Positions 39,142 through 58,169 of a stretch of DNA of 64,000 nucleotides are shown one piece after another (position 1 is the first letter of the stretch; every line of letters starts with the position of its first letter). The translations under genes were made by a program, and so were the position numbers. The notes below the pieces were generated by a model. The model saw only the letters and a program-made list of their open reading frames with translations, was not told the DNA's origin and did no database searches. The stretch comes from Hydractinia symbiolongicarpus (Eukaryota; Cnidaria; Hydrozoa; Anthoathecata; Hydractiniidae): positions 5,456,001 through 5,520,000 of the forward strand of contig NC_079883.1 of NCBI RefSeq assembly GCF_029227915.1. The letters are read 5' to 3'.

Positions 39142-41058
39142 GTCTGAGATTTTTAGGTACAATGCAACTGCATATTGTTGCTATGGTAATGTGAATTTTA
39201 AACGGTTTGAAAAGTAGGTTAGGTGGCAACTGTCGAAGTTGACTTAGGCATACAATTACGTGCCTCTATGCTGTTGCGTTGCCGTGTTAACATGCATACC
39301 ATTTCATTTTCAACGAAATATGAAATATGATCTCATATTATGAGTACAGTGAATTGCTATGCTGATACGAAGCTCTCTTCTTTTTGAGAGGATTGAATAA
39401 ACTTAAAAACCTTCTTTTGAAGCAGTTAGTGGGTATAAGGTAGCAGATGTCAACGTTGTTTTTTCTGTTTCGGAATTAACGGTACCTTTGTCCGTTATAC
39501 GAAAATGGCGGAACAAGTTAGTTCCCAGTACTAGAACAACATTTTGAATTAGCTTCTCCGTGCGAACGTGTTGTAATCTTTACTACTGGACTGGTTTCTA
39601 TCCCCTTTCAAAATTTCTTGTGCACGTGTTAATATAGTTGAAATGCATTGTGGTATACTATGGCAGCTCTCGGCCAAGCGACAAATCGATTTAAAAAAAA
39701 AATGTTTTATAAATAAAAGAAAAAGTTAAAAGTAAAAGTTTTTTGTGTGGCAGCTCTATGTATGTGGGACTTTTTGTATCAGTGTAAGCGGTATTACGTT
39801 ATGTTGTACCGTTATGCCTGTCGAAACTCATTACACACTGTATTTACAATCTCCCCGAGCCTGCCTGAATGTATTTTCGTGCAGCTTATATTGAATCGGT
39901 GCCACAAAGTCACGAAAATTTCGAGCTACCAGTGACTAAGTTAAGTCAGAGAACTAAATTGTTGCTTTTGTTGATGGAGTGTGGATAGATATCAGGGGCG
40001 GATACAGGAATTTAAACAAGTTAGTCCATTTTTTACAAAGTCACTAAGAAATGGACGTAAAAAAACGCAAGGCGTTTAAGGACGTTTTTTACTTAGCGCA
40101 TAAAATCCCATTTTAAAAATACATTTATTGCTAATGTTTCCAGAAAAAACACAATATTAGAAAGACAAATGTATTTCATTTAACGACTTTGTGATGTTAA
40201 TATAAACCGATATTTGGTGAAAAGGGGTGAAGATGCTGGGCAAGCAAAATGACGCCTGCGCGTATACCCAATTTAATAACACTCTCCGTGTGGTGACACC
40301 TATCCTAATCTCATAAAGCGTATTTGTTTTTTAACAACTACCTGTTGTTCCCTTCTCACAATTTTTTTACAACTGTCCTTCGTTGTTTTCTTTTCTCTCT
40401 CTTTTGTTTCCTTTCTCTCTTTTATATTACAACTTTTTTTGTTTCCTTTATCTCTCTTTTTTGCAACTTTTGTATTTTCCTTTATCTCTCTTTTTTACAA
40501 CTTCTCATTGCTTCATTTCTCTGTTTTTTAAAACTATTCGTGTAAAATTGCCCTTATCTCATGAGTACGCACACACCACAAAATAAAGGCTGACGAAGGC
40601 AGCCCAGCATCCCCACATTTTTCCCAAATTCTAATCTCCTACCACATAACATTGCTTGTGTGTACAATATATAACAAGATAACAGATTTCACAAATATCA
40701 ATCAGGGCACAAACCCTAAAAATATATACAACTTCACACGGAAAATGTCATAACAATGACACCCATAATGTGATAGGTTGTGTTGTTTTAATGAGCTATT
40801 GCTGCTGAAAAACCAAATTTTATATAGCGGTCGTTGCCTGTATAAAATCAGGATATAATTTTGCCATTTTTATTTGATTTGTCTGTTGTTGTTTATGGTG
40901 TACTATGATCTAATAATACAAATAAAACCTTACATATGCATTTTGTGTTGTTGTTTTTGCTTATTTCTTTATGAGTCTCCTTTTTCATGTGATTAAATGT
41001 TTTAAAAAGATGAAATTTAATTTTATTATAAGCATACCAAACTTTTTCAGGAAAAAAA
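39142..41058. other. Region upstream of SNAPC5
   Basis: Contains a YY1-type site AAAATGGCGGA at 39502-39512, which may mark the SNAPC5 promoter or first exon. An acceptor-like TTTTTCAG at 41043-41050 just before the ATG suggests a 5' UTR intron. A pyrimidine-rich tandem repeat lies at 40380-40510. Short open frames here have no recognisable features. Confidence 0.5.
40380..40510. repeat. Pyrimidine-rich tandem repeat
   Basis: Diverged units of TTTCCTTTATCTCTCTTTTTT(G/A)CAACTT repeat about three times. Open frames of about 70 residues in it are runs of F, L and S created by the repeat. Confidence 0.7.
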
Positions 41059-44000
41059 ATGAGTCACAGTTTGTATTTGGAATTTTTGATGGAAGAAGAG
41101 AAGTGTTTATCACAACTAGAGAGTAAGATAAAAGATCAGTTAAATCGATTGAAAGTAGAAGAACTGACATTGCTGAAATTGATCAGTAATAGTGATCATA
41201 TTCAACATCCGAATACAACAGCAGGTATATTTTAATTTTTCATGAACTCTGTTGTCATAATATTGAAGCTGTAATTTTCCCTTCAGTGTGCTGCACATAG
41301 ATAATATTTACTAATGTTTCCTCAATGCAAAAAGTAACAGATGTGTGTGAAAACCAACAAACCAAACCAGTTTTCCAGCCATGGTTTAAAAGATTACTTA
41401 ATTTGTTATTACCTTAACGCAATGAAATTTCTGACCATGTTACATCGACATGTGAATCAGGGAATGCATATAACAAATATTTTAAATTTTTGTGCAATTG
41501 AGAGACCTGCTCTTTTTTATTGTTTCCTTGCACATGAAAGTTGATCATAGATCTATACATTCACGAAACACACAAGATACTTTAATTGAACACCTGGAAA
41601 GATTTTTCTTATATATAATTCTTTACTATTATGACTATATAGCTACAACGAAATGAAATTACCAACTTCATGTGAATCTATGGCAAATTAATTATTTTTT
41701 TTAAAAGTGAGTTCTGAGGGCAATAATTCTGAATAAACATATAATAACAAACATATAATAAAGAAAATGTTAAAGCATATTTTAGCCCCAGGCATCAGGA
41801 ATAAACATGTAATTCTCTTACTTTATTACTTTTGGCAAAGAAACTTCCTGTAAAATCAAGTCAAAGAAAAACACATTTAAACAATGCTAACAACATAAAT
41901 TTTTACAACTAGGTGTACACTATATATCTATACCAAAAACGTTTTATCCTATTGAAATCCTCTGATGCCTCGATTTTTCTTTAAAAAAATATATTATGCA
42001 ATCACTCATGGTAGGTTTATTAAAAACAGAATGTTTTTCCCAATTTTAATGCATTTGGAATATAAATATATGAATTTTACAGTTTTTGTTATATCACTAG
42101 GAAGCTCTTCTTTATATGAAAATACAATTAAAAAACTGTATTCGAATTTTTGCTAATGAGGTCCTTACAGCATCCTTATTTTGAAATGTAGAATAGTTTT
42201 CTAATAAATGTGCTAGATGTGCTCATAAATGTTATGCTGATATGAAAAACATAATTGAGAGGAGGAATGGGGATAGTATATGGACATGTTTTTGAAGGTC
42301 TTGTTTATTTTTAGAGAAATGTGCAAAACCAACTTTTGTTGTAGTTTTATCCATAATTTGATTGGAATAATAACTGAGTGTACCAAATTTGCTTTATGGT
42401 TAAGCAGATAGATAAAACTGAAAATGTTGAAAGAGCCATTTTTATACTGTTAGGTAAAGGCAATTTATTAGCAATTAGTTTAGGAAAGTAAAATGATAAA
42501 AAATGAACGTACCACAAATGTTGTCAAATGATAAAAACATTGATAAAATGGGCATGGTTGAATTTTTCAATTTGAAACTTTTAGGGGGTAATTTTGTTAG
42601 TATACTGGGTGGAGCTTAAAGAATAGTAAAATGATAAAAATGTAACACTCTGAAGTGTGAAAATGTGTCTTTTTTATCTTCAATTCTCTCATACATAACT
42701 GTTAATAACGATAAGATGTTAACGGAAACACCAAATAGAAAATCTAGAAAAAGTGAAGTATATGTTTATTGGCAGTAAGAAATTGATAAAATATTAACAA
42801 ATGAAGGAAAGGACTATTTAAAAAATATTTCTGAAAATAAAAGAATGTACAAAAACTTGGTTGTGTTATAATGAACTTTGGTGGTAGTGTTTTATACGCT
42901 CAATTGGTTGTTAAAGGAAAAGCATGATAAAAATTCAAATGTTTATAAACTTCAGGGTTTTATTTATGGGCAAAGACGTCACATATAAAAAATATCATGC
43001 GATGATTCTATAACTCACGAATTAAATTTGTTAATATTTTCTCATTAAATTTCCTACAATAACTTTACTATGTCAGACATCAATTTAGTGCAAGATTTCT
43101 TGATATCAAAATGGTTTATTAGACAAAATAACATTCTTTAAATTAAAATTTAACAGTAAATTATAGTATATCACTAATGTTAAAAATTTATCTTTTCAGG
43201 AAGCCCTCTGTAACAATCACATTCTATGATGGCTGAAGACACGGTCATCATCATTTATCATTCTCGGCTTAACTTCCAATTTCCATGCTAGCATGGGTTG
43301 GACGGGGTATATAAATGACCCTCTTCCAATCTGATCTAGACTGTGTTAGATTTAAACTCAACTTCCTCTGTATCAAGTCTGTCCTTATAACCTCCTGCCA
43401 AGTCTTTCTCGGTCTGCCTCTGGGCTTTGCCCCAGGAACCATAAAGTGTCTACACTTTCATACACAATTATCCCCCTCCATTCTTTCCAAGTGCCCCAGC
43501 CAATTCAATCTTCTTATTTGGATAACATCTTTAATTCTACGGAGACTTAGCCTGCTTCTTAGCTCTTCTGAACTCTTGCTGTCTCTCAGACTGGCGTTAC
43601 ACATCCACCTAACCATTCTCATATCATTTCTTTCTAAACAGTCAAGATCTTCCTGCTTCACTGCCCATGTCTCACTACCGTACAACATAACACTTCTTAC
43701 ACAGGCCTCATACAACCTTCCAAAATTCTAATTTCCTCACATTACACACAAACGATAAAACAATAACAAAGTTAGTTTTTTATCATTTTCTTGAGTGGAT
43801 CAAAAAAATTAAAAAACAAATCAATGTTAACTTTTTATCACTATCAATATACACCTGCTGAGTAAATTTCATTAAATATCAATTTGTTAAGATTCCAAAA
43901 AGCACTTTTTATGATTTTTATATTTGCAAATTGGTTTTCAGTTCTTCATGAACATGTCCATATATATAACTGACATACTGTATTAAGATGATAATTTATG

Positions 44001-44592
44001 CAATTTATAATTTCCCATTAAATTTTGTCCAAACATTTTATGGATATTTGTTTTCTTTGTGAATAGTTGATTAACAAGGAATTAAAAAAAAAATGCTATA
44101 TTCTTTTTAGAACAGGATGATGTGCATTTGTTTAAAATTGTATCAAACGACGATGACGATGATCTTCCTCCAGCTCAACTAAACAAAACATTACCTGCCC
44201 AAACCGAGACAAACAAAAATAACTGTCAGTCAACCGAAGTCGGGAGTGATTCGTCTCTTTGTTTACAGTCCACAATGAATGCAAGCACTGGTGTGGAAGC
44301 CAACGACATCCCCATTAACTTAAGCAGCGTACACAATACGAGTCATATACCAAGTGAAAGGAACTCAACAATAACAACAGATCATGTTGTCGAAAATGGT
44401 TCGAATGAGAACACTGTCATTGTGAATTCTTTTCACGCAAATGAAATACAAAGTGATCTGTCTGTTAACACGATACCTTTAAATCTCAACTCTACACCTT
44501 CTAGCATGATAAGCTCAGTGAGAACTGAGGATGCTTTGGGAGATAATGTTGAAGAGGAAGAAGAAGAAGATGATAGTGATGATGAAATGTAA
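41059..44592 (+). CDS. SNAPC5: snRNA-activating protein complex subunit 5 (SNAP19)
   Basis: Two coding exons, 41059-41224 and 44111-44592, joined in phase 1 by a GT-AG intron of 2886 bp; 215 residues. The N-terminus EEEKCLSQLESKIKDQLNRLKVEELTLLKLI matches the conserved helical core of SNAPC5, a small subunit of the SNAP complex that binds the proximal sequence element of snRNA promoters in the nucleus. The protein ends in an acidic run (EEEEEEDDSDDEM), also a SNAPC5 trait. It is about twice the length of human SNAPC5 (98 residues); the extra is a low-complexity N/S/T-rich linker in exon 2. The ATG at 41059 is the first in frame after a likely UTR acceptor. The intron hosts a LINE fragment. 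Confidence 0.88.
43228..43735 (-). mobile_element. LINE 3' fragment in the SNAPC5 intron
   Basis: The minus strand encodes YEACVRSVMLYGSETWAVKQEDLDCLE and then RMVRWMCNASLRDSKSSEELRSR..IQIRRLNWLGHLERMEGD, the C-terminal region that follows the reverse transcriptase in many non-LTR elements. It is closely similar to the copy at 49867-51380 and to its 3' tail (ATG/ATC trinucleotides). Strongly 5'-truncated and inactive. Confidence 0.85.
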
Positions 44593-45787
44593 AAGTTGTT
44601 TCCATTTTGTCGTCTACTACAGTCTTACTGAAAACTGCAGTTGTGCAAGTGTGTAGCTACATTTTCTAGAGTTGAATAATTTATATGAATCCTTTTGCTT
44701 GTCCTAATTTTTTAAGCAGATTTCAGATTCACACAATTTTTTATGAGCAACTCGTTTATAACCAACTGTACTGGATTTAAAAAATTATTAAGTAACTTCT
44801 GTGCAAATACAAGAACAAGGAGCACTAAAAATTCATTTGTTGCGTAAATAGAAAGGGACACGCTTTCATAACAAAAGGAACAAAACTCCAAGCAAAGAAA
44901 ACTACAATAACTTCTTTGTTACACACTTCAGTTTATATTCAAGAACTTTCTTTCACCAAAAATATGACTTGTTTTCTTCCTTCCGTTTTACATAAATCAC
45001 GGAAATTAATAAAATTAAGCAACAATCAAGCAACTTGAGATCTAGATATTGACTAAAAAATAAGCAACTTGAGGTCTGATCAAAATCAACTTGTTTATAG
45101 AGCATATCTTGTATTCGCATTCATAATCGTTTATCTCGTAAAACGTTTTCGAAATTTAAGTAATTTTCGAACTCACAAAAGTTCTTTCAAAAAATAATTT
45201 TTAATACCTCTTGCACAACTCGTTGATTTCATTCCGCTGCTCCGATTTTTTTTTTCAAAATTACGCTAGAAATTAATTGGTCAAACATAACATGTTGCTG
45301 GTCAAATTGGTTGAGAAAGAATATGCAAGTTGTTACTGTATTCTAATAATTGACCAAACATAACACATTAGTGTTCAAATTAGTTCATAAAGATTATTAA
45401 ATATACAATAAACAATGGCTTGTTCTATATCTTGCGCAAAAATTTAAAGTATTCCCTTTAAAAGTTTCCATAACCTATTGTGGAATTGGTAGTTAGGACA
45501 TAAAGACGAAATACGTGTTAAGAAAAATAAAAGCAGTGAAGTTATGTCAACACGGAATGTAAGGAGTGGGTTTTCATCCTATTTTGTACACAAACACTAC
45601 ATATGTCAATAACATTGTTGACATACAAATGACGAAAGATAGTTATACAAGAGCTCACTTATAAACAAGTGGTAAGAAGATTAGAACGCTATTCGATTCT
45701 TGCCTGATCGTAACTCAAGTAGATGATGAGAAACTATTGTCAGAGTGAATAATTTTCGCGTTACTGTACTGTGTAGCCAGAGATATT
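44593..45787. other. Spacer between SNAPC5 and the claudin gene
   Basis: About 1.2 kb without coding features. It presumably contains the SNAPC5 3' UTR and the claudin promoter. No TATA box stands out in it and no repeat is evident. Confidence 0.5.
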
Positions 45788-46833
45788 ATGGAGGTATCAA
45801 CATTTTTAAAAATTTGGATACTTATTTTGAGTGTGACTACGTTTTGTTGCATACTCGCTTCTTCTGTTGGTAACCAATGGGTTGCATTGACAATGACCAA
45901 AGATTCAAAGTCGTTGGTTGCAGTAACGAACGGGTTGTGGAAAGAATGTATCGACGATAGAGGCAAAGGTTTTATTTGTCGAAATATTAAAAACCAACCG
46001 CATTGGATGATGGGTGACATGACTTGGTTGGATACTGCTCGGATTATTGCTGTCGCCTCCTGCGTACTGGCGCTTCTTACAATTGTGTGGAGCATAGTCG
46101 GTTTTGTGAGACCTTTTGCCAGTTACCTAGCAACGCTTTGCAGTCTCTTATCAAGTAAGTTGGTTATTTATTTTGTACTGTGAATTAGAAGACATTTTAC
46201 ATCAGAGTTTTTAATACACGTCGGAATGTTGTTTGTAATTTTAAAATTAACGTCTGCTGCTGACGCTATTTTTCCGAAAAAAAACCTTAAATTTAAAATC
46301 TTAAAATCAAAACAACAAGAACCAAAATTTTATATTCTCTTTATTGTCGTATATTTTTATTTTATTTTTATTTTCTTACCACCACTTACCACTTTGCAGA
46401 AATGCGCGATGGTAAAATGCTTGTCCACAAATATATGTCCAGAAAAAATGTATGCAGCATTAATTAATCCTCTTTTACATCCCAATATATTTGTTTTTCC
46501 TACGACTACACATCCCTGTTTTATATTAAGCATTTTTTAAGGTTTCCACAATCTCATTCCTTTCTTAAAAACATTTTAAAAGTTTTTAAATTTCATTGTT
46601 TCTTTACATTCTTCGTAGGTGGAACAATCTCGGCTGTGCTTATTATGTATCATGCGGAGAATCAATGGACCCGTCAACGCAACTTTGAATACGGCTGGTC
46701 GTTTAACGTCGGCGTCGTTGGTACTGTCGTGTCGAGTGTTTCCTTTCTCCTTGGACTATTTATCGGAGTTTATGTAGAAAATAAAGAAATACACAAAATA
46801 AATTACAAACGTCATTCAAAGAATTTTTACTGA
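45788..46833 (+). CDS. Claudin / PMP22 family four-TM protein
   Basis: Two exons, 45788-46154 and 46619-46833, joined in phase 1 (TCAA/GTAAGT, TTCGTAG/GTGG); 193 residues. The first extracellular loop has the claudin signature W-GLW-C-C: W31, GLW at 49-51, C54 and C64. Hydrophobic segments lie at about 8-28, 84-107, 112-133 and 152-175, giving the usual four-pass topology with a short second loop (AENQWTRQRNFEYGW). Claudin-superfamily proteins form tight or septate junction strands, or act as channel or adhesion accessory subunits in the plasma membrane. In non-vertebrates the exact role is often unknown. The basic tail ends KNFY, without the C-terminal YV PDZ ligand of classical claudins. 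The ATG at 45788 directly precedes the first membrane segment. Confidence 0.87.
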
Positions 46834-48037
46834 TACTACTGAGACTATGGTAGTTTATAAATATAAACGAAGGATTGTACGTGTAAATAAAAAAATTAAA
46901 AATTGTATTTATGTTGAAAAAGCTGCGTTTTATAACTCCAGTATAACAAATAAGTAGATAATGCTGCGCTACAGCTGTAGACTCTCCAGGAGGCCTCTTT
47001 AAAACTCCTCAATTCTCTTATAGGGAGATTTTTTTTAACAACTTTCTTAAATCTCTGCACTTTTTTGTTTGGTATATTGTCGCAACCATTTTATTTTTAA
47101 AATGCATAGAAATGCTACACGGCTACAGCAATAATTTGTATGTCATTTCATGGCATTACCCTTAAAATCTCAAATATTCTTAATTTCCTTAAATTGAAAA
47201 ATATGAAATGAAACGAAATAAAAATGCCCTAATCTAAATGTTTGTTATGAAAATACTATAAGAATTCTCATTAAAAGTCTTCAAATCTCAAATTTGACTC
47301 TATAATAAAGAGTTGCAACCCTAAACATGGTTTACCTGAATTTAGAACCACGCTGTCTTGCGGCTGTTATTTGTTATTACCCAGTTTCTTATGTTCCTCT
47401 ACGTGGAGTAACGCTGGCGTCATTAAAAGTCGAATACGTCAGACTGCGATCGTAAACGCGGATAAATCAAAACAAAATGGTTGATACAAGCGTAGTTAAT
47501 TTTCTACTATGTTACAAGCAAAAAGCTAATCTTTCGGGCTGCTCTTTTAAAAGACGTTACCGGACAAACATTAATTTTGACCTTGTGTAACTTTCTTTCG
47601 TGTTGTTTAATAAAAATATACTTAACAACTCTAGAGGGAAGGGGCTGGAATTCAGTGCCAATCTGGGAAAGAAGCGCTAGAACATTTCGCGCCCATAAAT
47701 ACAAATTTGTCGCGACTATGTGGAATTGTATCTGACCTCTGAATACGGAAACTATGGTCGCAAATAATACACCAATCCGACAGGCTGGGCTACCATCAGA
47801 CTTAAATGGGAAATCCATTGTCATCGCATGCCCATTTTGGATAGGATGATCACAACTACAACGCTGACTTCTAGAGAGAGAAGGCTTCACACATTTACTT
47901 CACTACGGATAGATTCGAAGTAACAACGGACACTGTTTTTGAGCCTGCAGCCTCCAGCATCAGCGATAAATAAATATGGCGCCGTGTGTTTCCCGCCGTG
48001 TACATTTGACCCCCAGCAAAGAAGAACTGTAAACAAA
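46834..48037. other. Spacer and YY1 promoter region
   Basis: About 1.2 kb between the claudin stop codon and the YY1 start. The last 70 bases hold ATGGCGCC (47976-47983) in a GC-richer patch. The open frames on either strand (47507-47890 minus; the upstream in-frame extension from 47939) lack an ATG or family support. Confidence 0.5.
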
Positions 48038-54669
<6,632 letters not shown>

Positions 54670-56229
54670 TGCATGCGTGTTGAGAATAATAAGTAAAGAA
54701 TGAGAAGATGCAGTTGTGTGCAAAGAAGTTCTCGTATAGTTACTTTTACGGCTACCGAAAGACCTGGCAAAATACGTTGAGACACTTCCCTTGTGCAACG
54801 CCCCAACAGAACTATTTATTTATATATAGCATTTTAATAGTTTAGAAATTAGTGTGTACTTTCCATATACTTTTAAACTCAGTTAAAATCGAAATATTTC
54901 ACAACACTGGCTTGATTAGCATGCCAGTTAAAATATTGTTTAAGAAGTATAAAATGCTAACCGTAAATGATGCATATTCTTTAACGCGGGGTTGTTAAAA
55001 AAGCTGCAATAACTAAAAAAAGGCATTCATTCATTATCTGCTGGACCGCTTTTCCAAGACGCATTAATGCAGAAGTTTTAAACAAGGTTTGTTAACTCCA
55101 AATGCGCCATTTGAAATTACGACTGAATACAGACGAAATTAAAACGAATTACATTTTTTTTCCTTTTAGTCACCTAGAACTCTATATATTAAAAATGTAA
55201 ATTTCAACTTCAGCATTCTTTCTGCTATAAATGCCCAACAGTATGAATTGAAAGAGAAAATATCAAATTTTTTTGTCGCGAAATACAATAGAACTTGCTA
55301 ACTTAAGTTTCCACTTTTTTAATTCTTATTCTATTTTTTAGAAAAAGTTATTCTAAAAATTAGTCAAAATTTTATTCACCTGAATTAAGTTTTCCAAATA
55401 TGTCTCCACCCTTGGTGCTGCTTTGTTCTGTATTTTTTATGTAGTTCTTTTAAGTAGGCGAAAATGAGTAGGTGACGAAGGAGTTCCTACATGAACTGTG
55501 TTAAAAATATTGCTGTGTATTATTCGCATATGTTTTTAGAGAAATTATTTTAGTTGTACAGTTGTCCATTGATAAGTGGACGTTTCAAGAGACCGAAGAA
55601 AACGGTTAGCGAATGTTCAACTTTTCTGAAGTTTTTTCAAAAAAAAATTAATTTTGTCAAAAAAAAACGCAGTCCTAAAGACACAGGTGCAAGAGGTTCC
55701 AAAAAGGGCAAAATAAGATATAGCGATTTCAATTTATGAGAATTCTTTCATATGGTGACTTAGAACGGCAATTTACATTTTTTTTATCTCTCTCTGTAGA
55801 AAAATTAGTTCTAATGTGTCACCACGCACGTGTTAGTTTCACAAAATCCTAGATTCGAATGTAAAAAAACATGTTTGAACGGGAATTTGTTTTAAAAATA
55901 GTGAAGGTTCAGTTATGAGGGTGTAATTTGGCTCAAGGGACTAGAAAATGGTTCCAATTAGCGAATGTTCCACTTACCCGGGGTTCTACTTCAAAGAAAT
56001 TAAGAGAGTTTGATAAAGCAAATCCAAGGAACAGGGAAAATGGTTCCACTTTGTGAATATGATTTAAACCAATCACGTTATGGTCAAATCAAGGTATTCT
56101 ATGGCTTGTTTTTGTTTAGTTTATTATAATTAAATGTTGTTTTGTATCAGTTCAATACCTTTACAATAACAGAGCTGGCAAAATTTTGCGGCCAATTTGT
56201 TTGTTAAAGGAGAGGCGAACTGCGCATGG

Positions 56230-56321
56230 CCAAGCTCGACCCCGGCACCTTTTTTTTGTTGCTAGAACTATCAGAAAGCGCAGCGCCGTTGAGAAGCAAA
56301 TAGTCCTGGCGACGAGGTTGG
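56230..56321. repeat. Short GAGGTTGG-family foldback copy
   Basis: CCAAGCTCGACCCCGGC at the left and GTCCTGGCGACGAGGTTGG at the right are imperfect complements and match the termini of the element at 827-956. Frames on both strands through it are incidental. Confidence 0.55.
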
Positions 56322-57094
56322 CGCACGGCACCAGACCGACTGGCTCCATAATAAATCGATTTACATGTTACAACCATCATAACAAAAAAGTCTAGAAACA
56401 AAGACTTAGAAATGTTTTGATATTGAAAATGTTCGTAGAGATATAAAAATTTGATGTTCTTCATAGAAAAAAGGGTATAACTTCACCTAAAACTCGGGAG
56501 AACAACAACACACTGGACCCAAAATATAAAACAGTCTGTTAAAAATACCAGTTTTGTTTACATCTTTGTGAGTGCTGAATAATGCTGAATTCTGCATGAT
56601 ATTCTAATTTTTCTTTTTTTTTTTACATTCACCTCGCCGTCGTTATTTTGGCTCAGCTCTCCACCACTGCCCGGACCAAGGTATCAAGTTTCAAGAGAGT
56701 TAACTTAATGTTTATGTTTCTTACACAACGTGGAGTGTGTACTCTGTTCACACTCAAGACGGCTTAAAATTGGAATGGCGTAGCTGTGTCGCGTTAACAA
56801 ATTGGAGGTAAGGCTAACAAACCGGTCCTTGTAACGAATCCGCTTTCAAAACGTTTACAAACAGGCCGTTCTAACGCTCTAAAACGAGAAAACGTTTACA
56901 ACACGGATAGAGGAGTTCCACAGTTCTTCAGCCACCCGGCTTTCTTGTTTGTTTTATTTACCACATACACATGTAAACAGATAAATTTACATTATTCCAA
57001 GACACACTGGTATATCCACAGGACGCGCAATTTTCTCTGAAGGGGTTTATGAATAACCCCAAATTGGTAACAATAAACTATTAGTCAGTTCCTC

Positions 57095-57192
57095 TTGAAA
57101 ACAACCTCGTCCGCAGGGTTTGTTAGGCTTTTTATATTTGGACGTCCAAATATAAAAGCCTAACAAAACCTGGGACGAGGTTGTTTTGAAAA
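57095..57192. repeat. Near-perfect ~48-bp-arm foldback
   Basis: Arms run outward from the palindromic centre TTTGGACGTCCAAA (57137-57150). They end in TTGAAAACAACCTCGTCC on the left and the complement GGACGAGGTTGTTTTGAAAA on the right, with only a few mismatches and one-base slips. It is the best-preserved member of the GGACGAGGTTG family in the window. Confidence 0.8.
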
Positions 57193-58133
57193 TAGACTAT
57201 ATTCATTTTTTTTCTTTTGTTTCACGGCTTAACTAAATGCTTGTCAAAATCTAAACAAACTCGCCTTATCAAGACTGAAAAAATTGGAAGAGAGTGAATA
57301 AATTTTTTTCTAAGAGACCAAGAGACAGAGTTTTTTGCAAACCAATTTTTGCCGGGTTTTTTATCTGACCAAACTTTTATACTTACACTCATTATTTTAT
57401 TCCTTTGCCCACTTTCTCAAGTCAGTATATATGAAACCATAACGTTATTAAAGGAAACACAAAAAATCGTCTTCCTCTGCGCTCATCTTCTTTCTAAATA
57501 ACTGAGAGTAGCTAGTAGGAGAAGAAGAGAGCCAAAGAGAAAAGAACGAAGCGGAAGTAGAAGATCAAAGCAGAGAATATGTTAAATTAAAAGAGAAAAA
57601 AATATAGTTTTCATTGTCCTCTTGTTGAAGTCTTTATTGAAAAAACAAAGGCTTGAAAATTTAATCTTTTGTGGGCATTTTAGTTAGCAAAAAGTTTTTT
57701 TTACAAATGAGGTTGGGCGCTAAAATGCTTATAGGTTTTATTACCTGTAAGTTCAATTATTATGTGGATTTGTTTTTGTGAATCGATTTTCTTACATTTC
57801 ACGAAAATTTTTTTAGCCCATTTTAAAAATGACGTTCCACTAGAAATTTCTTATACTTGCGAAAACAAGAGAAATTTCACAAATTTAATTTTAATTTTTC
57901 CATTGAATGATTTGCCCTCCAAAGTTAAAATTAAAAATATAAAAGTGACCAACAAAAAGCATACAAGCAACCCAACCAATATCCTTGAGACCATAAATCA
58001 AATTAAGAACATTCGTGTGTACTAGCCTTTGTTAATGTACATTTTTTACCGTCTCAAAGTCTACACATCTGATGACATTATATTTTGCGTAGTTTTTGTG
58101 TAGTGTGAATGTTCAGTGTTAAAACAGCGTGTT

Positions 58134-58169
58134 GTGTTAGTATTAACACCATGGTGTTAATACTAACAC
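58134..58169. repeat. 36-bp perfect palindrome
   Basis: GTGTTAGTATTAACACCA is followed immediately by its exact reverse complement with no loop; the centre is CCATGG. Related ACAC/GTGT-rich motifs flank it (GTGTGAATGTTCAGTGTT at the left, TGAACACTC at the right). Confidence 0.9.

Noticed and set aside
45715-46095. 126-residue minus-strand frame
   Set aside because: Antisense shadow of claudin exon 1.
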